From: Phoronis australis
Lineage: Eukaryota > Phoronida > Phoronidae
Assembly (NCBI GenBank): GCA_002633005.1
Contig: NMRA01000312.1
Coordinates: 331,850 to 395,849 of the forward strand
Reading direction: 5' to 3'
DNA: 64,000 bases
This document shows, piece by piece, positions 1 to 12,100 of this stretch. Position 1 is the first letter of the stretch, and each line of letters starts with the position of its first letter. The position numbers were made by a program, and so were the translations under genes. The notes beneath the pieces were generated by a model, which saw nothing but the letters and a program-made list of their open reading frames with translations, was not told where the DNA came from and ran no database searches.

Positions 1-154
1 GCTTCTTAGAATGTTTCAGTTCCTTCAGTTCAACTGAGTGTCGTGCCGTCTGGGCCTGTGTCAACAGATGATTCACTTCCTGCATAAGCAGACGATGTCT
101 CAGGGTCTCAATGGCATGGTTACGCTCCAGGATTCCAAGCTTAAGATCCTTCAC
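1..154 (-). CDS. Coiled-coil gene exon, truncated by the window edge
   Basis: Acceptor TTTTTGTCAG, phase 0. Encodes VKDLKLGILERNHAIETLRH followed by more heptads to SVELKELKHSKK at the edge. The gene continues to the left of the window. Confidence 0.85.
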   Translation of the reverse strand, partial: MKDLKLGILERNHAIETLRHRLLMQEVNHLLTQAQTARHSVELKELKHSKK

Positions 155-3100
155 CTGACAAAAATAAGGACACCATGATCTTAAAGTATAAGCATCAACA
201 CTTCAAAAATTTGATTGGTTGACTGACAGATTGATTAAAACTAAGGCTCTAAAGGTTAAAACACCCAACCTTGTTGCCAACAAACTTAAAACAAAAACAC
301 TTAGTCTAGTCAATACAAAGAAAGAAAGAAAAAACAAGACTGGATACGAAATGATTATTATGGTAAAAAAGATTGAATTGATTTTTTTCTGACACGCGGC
401 AATTATGAGTTTACAGCAAATACAAAAGGCAAAACATGAGTCGCGTAAACAAGTGTCAAACTTAAGTGCATCTGAGCAGTACGGAAACAAGCCATTCAAA
501 AGTGAAAATCGAAGGTCGAGCTTTCAGTCAAACATAGGCATTAACCAGAATGGATTCGGTACTTTCTTGTTTGTTGGACATGTTATGTGGGATACATTTC
601 AACAAAACATGAACTCACGTGTTCGTTAAGTTTCGTCACATAGCCCTGCATGTGATCAATGTGACTGCATGGTGGGGGGTTCGTCAACTCCTGTGAAACG
701 TTGGCTCGCATGTCTTGCAGTGCCTGCAGGAGTTCAGTCTCCTTCAAACAATGTTTGGTCTGCGATACGTCTGCCTCAGTCTGGAAATATTTTACAACAG
801 CTTGTACTGTGCAGCTTACAAACAGATGAAATGTCTGCACAATGCAATCATTCAAGTAGTCGCATAGCACCTTTATCCTACCGGCCCCTGCATTTAGGTG
901 AAAGCATCCTGTTCCCACTTTATTCAGGCACTAAAAAGAGGACCCTTTCTTTGATAACACCTTATAGCAACTATCAAGTTGTCTGTTCCTAATTGCCTTT
1001 GCACACTGCAGCTTAACACGCGTGACAATTCCACAATGCAAGAATACAAACTTATTGGTGTTTCGTTACACAAAACACTCACGAGACACTTGCGGTGAGA
1101 AATCTGGGCTTGTAGAATAGAAATAGCATTTTTACTTTACGTTAGTAGTTTGCTTTCATTATTCAAAAGCCTCACCATCTAATCATTTCAGTGCTCACCA
1201 CTTTGCAAGTCAAGTTAGTTACAGCACACATCACGAATATTTGCCCAACGAAAAATAATTAGGCCAGACGGCTACTTTGTGAAAAGCACGGCCAAAGATT
1301 CGTGATGTGTACCAAGCTTACTTGCAAAACACTTGCACGAAAGTTTGTCTAACATTTCGACAAAATAGCCGACTGGTCGCTAATTTTTTGCCGGACACAC
1401 ATTCATGATGTGTGCTATACCGAGCTTACTTGGAAAACTCTTACACAAAACTTTGTCTGACATTCCGCAAAATAGCTGACTGGTCGATAATTTTTCATCG
1501 GACAAATATTTGTGATGAGTGCTGTACCAAGTTCACTTACAAAACACTTGCTTCTCCGTCACATTTGGTGAGGTCATGCTTGATCTTTCTTTTCATTTGA
1601 AAAATTTTGCACAGCGATGCTCGATTTCTCACAAGTAATGTGCTCTACGGAACGTTTCAATCCTCCAGTTGTGACCACATTTGAAGGGTTACAATGCCCA
1701 AACATCCCAGAAGCCGTATTGTTGCAAGTATGGGCATCTTGAGCAGGGTAATTTTGCGAAAATTTTTTTTGCTTACTCCAATAATAACCTTGCCATATGA
1801 TCAAGCAAGTGACTGCTTATAACATTACCCAATTATACCTCGAGTCTTTTCTTCTCTGCCGCCAGGGAATCCCCATACTCTTGCAGTTCAAGGACTCTCT
1901 TCCACAGTTCGTTCACGGACAGGGACAAGTTAAGCATATCTGGTGACACGGGTCTGCGGGACCTTTCCAGTTCCTCCGTGTTCTGCTGGAGTCGCTCGAT
2001 CTCTTCTTGCAGACGCAGGACATCTGCATCCCTGCCCTGCAGTTGCAGGCTTAATTCTGAATTCTTGTGTTCTAATATACTGCAAGAAAATGCAAAAGAC
2101 TTGAATTACGATGAATGCAAACAAGCTGATTGCAATACACCAAGTAATAAACAAAGTTTAGTGAACAACTTATTTTTCAAAAAGTAATTCTAGTCAAACG
2201 ACAGGAATGCAGAATTTTCAACTTCAACTTACTCATATAACTATTTTGAGTCAAAAACAAAGATGTCATGACCAAAAGCCATGTTAATGCACCTTGTCCA
2301 TTTAGAGATCAGACAAAAAATTCACAGTAAGAGATCCAAAAAGAGTGAGGATTGCTTTAATGATTACTTTTTAATAGAAACACAGCCCCAGAAATTGCTT
2401 CCACAATGAATATATCTAGGTTCTCATTTATTCTCTTGCATACATTCACTAGTACAGCTGAGGTCAGAGGAGTAGGAGACACTTTTGTGCAATGCTCGAC
2501 TGTCTACCAGTAAAGCCAGGCTTCGACATAATGAGCTGCAGGTTGCATTTGCGACCTGAAATTTGGAAATGCAAGCTGAGATTTTTGTCAGCTCGTATCA
2601 AGTCGCAAAATGCGACCTGGAATTTCCAACGAATGCGAGCGGAGTTTTTACTCTTTTCGGCAGATACCTGGCAAATGTAAAGCAACTCTTGTTAATCCGA
2701 CCATTATTTGGTTGCTGCCAAATCCAAGTTCAAAAGAACACTAACCTAGAACAGCCCTCCTGATGACTTGTAAGCAAGTCGCGTGAACATGGGATATGCA
2801 GAATCGATCTTTGATGCATTTCATTGGCTAACATTTTCGGCCACTTTTGCAAATTTCCGGATTCGCCGAAGAAAGTTTTGGGTAACTGCATAAAACGTGA
2901 TAAAACGTCACCAAACAGCGGTGTTTCTACTAATTCGTAAGTGATCAATTTACCAAACTTTGTGGTGGACAAATATGTTGATATATGCATGCCACTATTG
3001 AATACAATTATTTTTCGCGTAAGATGTCCTTATTTCATGTACCAAATATCCACGACAATATCCCTGATATTGCACTGTGGCACTGGTCAGTCCCGTTGTT

Positions 3101-6100
3101 AGCGCGCAAGTGGTCCCGGCAGACAATCGTGACTTACAGATGTGAGTCTCGTTTTTATCGCACAAGACAGCCAAAGTGAAAATAACCCAATTAATCGCCA
3201 AACGACGGCCACGTCTTTACTTTCAGTTGCCAAGAAATTCTCAAACCCTTTACTTGTTTCTGGGGCTACGTGCATGAATTGTCTTTCACACGTTGTTGCC
3301 AACGTAAAGTGTAAGCCTACTCCAGCAATTCAAGTGTGTGAACTCACGCGTGCGCACCAGTTCAAAGCTGCACATCAAAAGAGAACAGTGCTAAATGAAA
3401 GAGTGTACCGGCTTGGCTCTGTTAAGCACCCGGGTGCCAGTGGTTTATTTGAAAATGAACCCATAGATTCCCAGCGGTAATAAAAGACCCGAAGCCTTAC
3501 GGTATTCCCCGGGACCGATATAACCCAGAACCAATATTTTCCTGTCCCCATGTTTCCCAAGGTCAGGGTTCCCAGTAAACCCTATATTCTATGCCCGTAG
3601 CCAGCTATTGCAACTGAACAGGTAGTAGATGCAAAATCGTGGTTAGCAAACTTTTATATAATACAACCCCCCGCGGGCAACTTTTGCTCCCCAGACCACC
3701 GTTGCTGTAAAATTTCAGACTCCAATACAAAAAATCTTGTTCCGGCTGAAGCGGGCAATTAAAAACAAAATTATTTCAGGTGGCTAAAAAGGTACAGTGT
3801 AGGTGGTAACGATATAGAAAAAGTCACCCCAACTATATGGAGTCTGCCTCGCAAAATGGTATTATTAGAACGTTTCTTACCATTGCAGTCTTAATATCTA
3901 ATTACAGCACACTCAGGTTAATGACTATGCTCACGCACAAGCCTTCTCCTTACCTTTGAAGTGTTTCATAATAAGCGCTCACTGATCTAATAAGCGTTCC
4001 CCCTCAACTTTTGAGAATTTCCAATTAAGCGCCCACAGCTCAGGCTAGCGCCCATCATAGCACATTACAATTGACACGCAGCCTATATGGTGTGTCACTC
4101 TCATTTTACACAACAAATTCAGTTTTCAAAAAACATCTTTTCTCAATATATAAAAACTAAATCCCGGCTTTGTTTTGCTATTCATTTCATGGAAAACTAA
4201 TTGTTGAGTACGTAAACAGCATATGTACCACATTTTTGTAGTGAAATTTGCACTGAATTGTTCCAGCACATCCAAATAGGTCATTCGGTTAGGGCATCGT
4301 TTCACAGACTTTTTTTCGACTGATGTTTTTCAAACGTAGAGTTAAGTTGCAAAATTTGGGCTGCAAACAAAAAGTGGAGGGAATTTGCACTCTGAATTAG
4401 TTTGAACCTTTAACGACTTTGATGACAGCTGCCAGTAGCAGGTCAGACCCAGGGAAATCCCGGATACTTTTTTTAATAGGCATTTTCTCGCTTTTCACAT
4501 CGCAAACTTCGCTACTCGAATGCATGAGTCACTTAGAGAGCACTGATTCAAGTTTCACGTCGGCAACTTGGTTTGCGCTCCAGAGCCTTTCAATGGCGGT
4601 CGTGAAGAACAGTAACGTCGCTCCTGCATGAACAAAGTCAATTTTGCGATCTGCAATTTGTGAGTATTTAATGCTGCAGGTAAGAGCATAATCTAAAAAT
4701 TTTCACGATCATCTAAAAATCTATTTTGGCGCGTATAAATGCCGTGAAAATTTTGCGACCTGGCATTTATGAATGTGAGCTGGATTTTGAAAATGTGACC
4801 TGGGATTTTGACTAGGTCGCAAAATGCGACCTGGCAATTTTAATAGCGCCGAGCCCTGAAAGCCAAGATTCGAACCCGGGTCTCCCAAAAGACAGTGCGG
4901 AGCTCAAACCACTGAGCCACACTGTCTCTTGAAAGCTACACAAGGTGTAAACAGTTAAACAGCAATTTAAAGTCTTTTTAAGGTAAGTATTAGCAAGTTA
5001 AGTTTTCTTATTGTTATATGACAACAGTCAGGTTGAGTACTAACATTGATTGCTCCCACGAGTAGTTTTGCAACTGCATGCAAAACTTTGTTTATTGTAG
5101 TCGGATTTTTACTATGACTTTGTCACGGGACATGACAGACTTTTACCTGAATGAGTCGAGCCGACTGTCAATACTGGTGGTCTCGTCCACCAATTCCTTT
5201 TTTGATTGGCTGAGAATGGTCTCCTCCACATCCAAGTAAGGATTGACACCGATGCCTTCTGGCGTCACATCATGGTCGAAACTGAAGCTCTTGGTCATTG
5301 AGTCTTTGACCGTTGTCCACTGGTTGTCACTGCTGACAAAGCCTTTCTTGATCTCCCATTCTCGGAGACGTTTGGCAAACTCATCTGACAGTCGATCCAC
5401 TGAAGGATCGCTGCTATCCAGTGATTCCTGCTTATTCCGTTTCTTGTTTTTGTTCCGCATGAGCGGATGGTCTCTGGTCTGCTTCGGTTTATCTTTTTTC
5501 TGTTTTTGTTTCGGTTGCGTCGTGTTTGTTTTCTCTTTCTCCGCCTCGCTTTTACGATCCAGCGACTGACTTCGTTCGCCTTTTTGTTTTTGATATTTCT
5601 TCCGTTCCCAATCTTCTAGTTTACGGCTAAAGCTTTCACTCAGATTTTTCTGCAAGTCCTCAATATTCGTTGGCAGCTGGTCAGCAAACGATGCACGTGC
5701 CACAGGGTTTGCTCCAGGAGACGAGGGGGCACTGAAATCACGCCTCGGCGAACGAGGACTTCTCGATAATCTGTTGATTGCTGAAAGACAGTAGCTGTGT
5801 GATGCGACAGTGTCTAACTGTTAAGATTCTCTTTAACCTTCAAAATCAGAGCATTTAAAGCACATTTCTTCTTCTAGCATTTGAAAGGTGAAAGCAAAAC
5901 CATGGTAATAAAAGCTACACTGAAATATGAAACAGTAACACACACAAAACTAGTAGTTTTGGACAAAAGCTAGAAGGAAAATTTTAAAAACAACAGGTCA
6001 GCATTGTTTTTGTGTTAAACTTGAATCCTGGGATTGTGGCTTTTTGCAATAACATCAGACTTCAGAGAATAAATGCATTTGGAATAAAATCTGCAAGCCG

Positions 6101-9100
6101 TTCAACAAGCTAGAACCATAGCAATCATAAAACCTCCATCCTATCCAAGGACAAAACATATTCTGTAAGGCAGCATTTGAATAAAAAACTAAAAATTAAC
6201 AACAAATAATATAAAGTGCAAAGGAAATCACAAACAAAAAATAATCAAGTTTAAGGAAATTTACAAATTCTATTTTTATGAAATTGTATTCAGTAGAAAC
6301 ATACCTTTTCCTTTGATCCTTTCCCATTCCTCCATCTTCTTGGCGAAGTCGTCGCTGATATTTGCGTGAAGCGAGTCAATATGAGTGAAGTTTTCGGCAG
6401 AATCTATAATATCTATACAAAACAAAAATGAGACCAACTAAGTCAAGCTCTGAACAATAAAACTGTCTTGCGACTTCCCAAAACTGGATTGAGATGGTCA
6501 TGCAATCTAAAATCTCTTGATCTATTTACGCTAGCTTACATGTATTTATTTTGGCATGACGTTTCGGCCAATCACTTGTCTGGTCTTCTTCAGGCAAGGG
6601 TATCTGATACACTCATCGAATCGACACTTACTGGTGGAGAGCGGGCTTTGAACCTGGGACCTTTCAGTTGTCAGTGTAGCACTCTCCCAAAAGCTGTGCT
6701 GATGCCAATAGGCCAAGAAATTTTAAACATGATGTTAAAAACATGAATCTTGAAGACCGCTTTCAGTCGTGAGAAATAAAAGACCATTTCCACTAATATG
6801 TGGCAGGCAAATTTTGATAGAACATCCCTTTCATAACTGGAAGCATTTTTTAGCCTACCTGCATGTCAACGCCGAGAATGGTCTGGTGTAGATAGAAATT
6901 GTTTTCTATTCTAGAATGTAAATTTTTGACATATCTTGTTCAGTCGAGTAACCTGCAGGGATATTCCTGACCAGGTTTGAACCTGTGCCCTTAGGGTGCA
7001 CCTGATGATAAAAGTGCTTTTTTTCAAAAAGTTGTGCCTAGCAGACTTTGTCTAATTAAAGTGGTAACATATAGAACAGAAACCCCGAGGGCAATCGAAA
7101 TAAGAACTGTTATCAGACTGGCTGTAAGTTTACTTGAACCTTGCATTTTTGGAAGATGCGCTTGGGGGAGAACTGTTGCAATGTACTTGGGCCTTTTTAT
7201 TTTTTTGTGCGCTAATGGTACAATGGCACAGTCTAGGAATATCCCTGAACCTGGTATGTACAATAATTTGTGTTTTAAGTCATGTCCGCACTAGGAATAA
7301 CCCTATAAAAACTTGACCCCGTTCAATCTAGCCTCAACACTGCACACTCTAAACCCTAAACCCTGAGATAAATATGGCGCAAAAATGATTAGACACCCTA
7401 TGAGTATATTTGGTAACTGAGCAAGTTCACATCTGGCAATATACTGCATTGTCTGTAGATGTGTCCACACTACAATGTGTGCAGGAGCAAGCTACCATAC
7501 GAGATACCCTACCGTAATATTGAATGGTATAATTCAAAAACACCAATGTTAAACTCATATATCTCCTGAAAGCTGAGGCCAGAAAACAATCATTAACATT
7601 TTTGTGTGTATTTAGTATTTACCGGAAATTCATAAGAGGGTAACTAAATCTGTTCTCCCTTAGGAAACTGCAAATTGACCTTCAAAAGACACCACTAAAC
7701 TAACCGTGAAAGGTGAATGCGATGATTACCCTACGATTCTTGCAGAAAATAACCTCAACCATAAAACACATGAAGGGTCATCTATTCCAGTAACTCACAT
7801 GCTCTTTCCAAGTTTTATTCAGATGAACGATATTTTTAGCTTCCAGTAAACAAAACCTTCTTATGACACAGATGAAATAGCAAATGTTCATTAATACATT
7901 TTTGAAGAGCCAAACATCTGAAACCACTGACAGCCACTGAAAGTTTTTTTAAGGAAAAAATACATTCCCTGAAGATACACAACCAAGCTAAATTTCATCA
8001 AGCTTGGTCAAGTGTACTACTTGAATGTTTCTTATTTCATTTTTTCTCTTAGCTTGAACTTTCTTTCTCACTAACCATCACACATATAGCTTGAAAAGAA
8101 TAATTACCATACTCATCCCGGTTATCGCCCATGCTCGGCTTACCGCCCACCCCATTTTTTAGATTCCCAATTTAAGCGCCCTGGGCGGTAGGTAGTACTC
8201 CGCCCCTCAGGCGATAATTCTCCAAAATCCACTGGGGCTCTAGATAACGGGGGATAATGACTTCGCCATGTAATAATCTATATTTATCTTGAGTTTGCAA
8301 AAAAAGAATGGAAAATGTAAAAAATATAATTTTGAGTTTTATTTTGAGCACAAAGATTAGACCTCGGGTCCTGCTCACTCACATGACCACAGAGCCAATG
8401 TAGCAAACTCAGTGTGTCTAGTACAGGCTAGCAAGGTTGAGCTAGTATGGAACCTTGAATGGAGATGGCTCAAAAAGCTCAAATATTGGCCAGCATTGAA
8501 TAAGGTTGCCTAGTTTTCAGCTTGATTACTCCTGCCAGTGAGGATTAATCATGCTTGATGAATTTAAGGTTGTGGAGCAGCATGGTTTTTGCCTGTTTTC
8601 AGTGTTGAAATCTTTTCAGAACCTCTTCTAAGAGGACTCTTGAGTATTTAGCAGCCGACCAGTCTCATCCAATATACAGCACAACATTAAGGTCAACTTT
8701 AATGAGATTGTTGTAAGAGTAACTTCTTAACCTCGAAGGGATTTTTTTTTCGAAACCAATATGGCAGCTACCCTAGTGTAGCAAACACTAAGTTGAAAAG
8801 ATTTCCTTTGACAGGCAGAGTTTAAGTGGAGAAAATTAATTTTCCATTAACCACTCTATAAGCTGATAAAAAAACAAAGTTATATCCAACATAGGGTAGT
8901 AGAGGTGAAAACTACATAGAGCTATAAACTTTAAGACCCGCTTAGACTACCAGCAGCAGAAGATAATTTCATTAAAATTCCACAAGCAGGCCAACCCAAA
9001 CACTAAAAGTTTGCCATCTCATTGCCATGGCAACTATTAGTAACTGGCAATATAAAGAGAATTGGGAGATGGGGCAGTTCAATGCTCTTTTCAGCAGACC

Positions 9101-12100
9101 TGTTCATGTTCAAGCAGAGATGTTCATTTTCAAGCAACTTGTTCATGTTCAAGCAACGTGGTCATGCATGGAGTAGACATGTTAACATTTTAATGATGTT
9201 TTTAACAGAATAGTTGCTAGATTGCTTTCTGACACGTTTTGCTTGAACAGAAAATGCACTCCCTAGGTCACTAACTAGAAATGGCTACAGATGCATGGTG
9301 TGCAATTTGGACTGGCAAAACTAGCATAAAAACTTAATGGGGTTAATTGACACAATCTTAGAAACATAAATTAAAAAACCTTTCGTAAAACTTTGAACTG
9401 GTTTCTTTTGAAGAGAATTAATTTTTACACTGATTATCAATTGTTGGAGTCCGGTGACACGGTATGCTGCCAAGTGCCCTATCCATAATGGTGTAAGCAA
9501 AGAGCCCTCCTTGGAGGTAACTTAATAGGACTTCTCTGATCACTGCTTACCTTGGGGCAAACCAAAATGAATACTCAATTACTCGTCACTTGACTAGACA
9601 ATTAATTTCAAGATGTCCACATTCATAATTGCTTCTGCCTTAAAGCAACTTTATGCTGTATCATATCCCTTCTACACGTTGAAGTTATCAGTAAAATATT
9701 GAGACTGAAATATTGGAAAAGGTTAGAATTGATTGGCCAATTTAAAATATTTTGTGCAAAACCCAGAACATAACTTAACACCATCTGTGATGAACCTTAG
9801 TTTAAAACAGCACAAAGGCAGTTTTTGTTTTGAGATCTAGCATTTTGAATATCATGCCACTTCCTAGTATATCATTGAAAATCATTGTTATTTAGGGTTT
9901 ACATGTCGTTTGATCTGACAACTGATCACATGTTCACTCTGCCAAATGAAAAAAACACATGTGAAGGCTGCTTTGCTATTGTCCTCCCCAAGTCTAGTTC
10001 TGCCTCCTTCAGCTCGCATGATTTGTGATTAGGTTTTGTTAGCTCAGGGTGATCACACATGGTTGGATAGAATATTATCAGCAGTCTTGCAAATTAATGC
10101 AAGCTAATTACTTATAGGACGACTGATAGGACCCTCAGAGAATGTTCATTTCAATCCACAGGTCTGACTTCTGGTAAGACATATCCTAACAGCCTTCTCA
10201 TACAAATTCCACAATTAGTGAATGTAGTGTTTCACTTTTTCAAAAAGTTTACACTTTTTAACACAAACCGACACCAAAGATACTAATAAATACAGATAAA
10301 TTAAGCATGACTCTTCAAATATCAGGAAAAGAAATCAGACCTTCCCATGCTGTTAGGATTTGACGGCACTGATGCTACGCTAAACTCCACTGTATTTAAT
10401 TGTTAGATAGAGAAAATACGGAGAAATGACGTAAGCAGTACAAGAAGAGAACATGTTCAGGAAATCTGAGAGTGTGAGAAAGGTTACCAGCCATGGGCAG
10501 CCATTAATAAAGTACATGGTGTGCAGCCCTGCAGGTTATCAGGGTGTGAGCATTAATTAGCAGCAGACGTCCAAACAGACTGGGATTCTGGAAAGACACT
10601 AATCAATCCAGCCAGACACAAACATACACCCACAGCCAGCAAGATTATTTGTATTGAATTCAGTTCAAAAAGCGAATGAACAGATTCTGACTTAGTGAGG
10701 CACGTGCGGGAAACAAACTCTGCTTTCAAAAGCAATTACTTTTATTTTGTACAGTTAGCTTTAGGTTTGTAACTCCGTGATCACGTTTTACTTTGCATGT
10801 TCTAATCAGCAAAGATCTCCACTTAAGCACACATGCACAAGCAGATGGCAACATACAACATGCAACAGTTACACACAAAATACATGTCTGCCAATTAGAC
10901 ATCGTCTGATTAGGACAGGGCAGCATTCATAAGCCAAGTTTCTTAACCCCACAAAATCACACCGAGCAAACGGGCAAATGTATGCTTGAGACCTTACTAG
11001 TATAACCTTGCAAAATGGCATCCACGAATTGGTCAGCATGGTTGAAATGATGTATTATGGGATAGAATTCATGAATTATGGGATAGAATTCATGAATTAT
11101 AGGATAGAATTCATGAATTATGGGATAGAATTCGCTGTTTTTGTTTTCATTCCATAATCAGATTTCTTGCCATAAGTACACACCTAATGCTCTGGTCTGC
11201 AGAACGCAGCCCAGATGTATACCTGAAAATATTTGAAAAGTTGCAAAATATCGTTTATTAGTATTGCTTACCAGCATCACTTTTATAATCAAATTTTTAC
11301 TGCCTGTCATGGCCAAAATCTAACACTGACTATGGACAGCAGAGCTACAAATTTCCATTTAATTTACCATGATAATCCCACCTTCTCACCGTACTTCCTG
11401 GCTGAACAGAATCTTTTCTTATGATTACTCTAGCCACCATTAATTTATGTGTCAAAAATGTAACAACTATTTTCATTGGTTTCAACACCTCAATTTTCAA
11501 AAGATCAAGTTTTTTGTGAAATAAAATTTTCCAAGTTCAGATTTGGTTCAAGGGAAGGAAGCAACTAAAAACAACAGAATTAAAAAGACACCTGAGACTA
11601 GTCATGCCATGTATTCTATGAAAGTTAATTTACCTGTGCTATGAATGGTGATCAGCTGGGGAGATACCTTAGACTTTCGCAGGAGTAGTGGCGAGCCATG
11701 GGGACTAGCCTGTAAGCTCTGCCACTTGGCCTTAGGGGTGTGGGGTGAGTGGGGAGGGGTGGAGTTAGCCTGGCCCACCGGGGCACTCTTCCGATTAGTC
11801 GCCAAAGAAGGGGACTGGCGGGGTGAGTTAGGAGACGCCGCCACCGGAACAGGGGTAGCTTGGGTGGCTTCAGAAGACTTAGATGTGTCTGCAGGAACCG
11901 AAACCATCAGGGAACCATCAATGAGGGGAGGACTACAGGTTAGGTGCTCATCAGACCGTGACCGTGCCAGCTGATTTAGGTCATCACCATCTTTAGATTT
12001 ACCCCATGACTTCCGCTTTAGACTGTCTTTGCGCGTGTGCAGGATGTCACGCACACGGCCCCAGGCCTTGCGACCCGTTTTCTTGCTGTCGATATGCAGT

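Noticed and set aside
4862-4930. tRNA gene on the minus strand
   Set aside because: A and B boxes are present, but acceptor and anticodon stems do not pair and the sequence continues into a repeated body, so it is a SINE head.
5243-5569. 108-codon plus-strand frame rich in Phe/Leu
   Set aside because: Shadow of the Lys/Gln-rich exon on the minus strand; the apparent hydrophobicity is its complement.
7346-7364. Telomere-like CTAAACCCTAAACCCT
   Set aside because: Only about two units and no array; chance or an old remnant.
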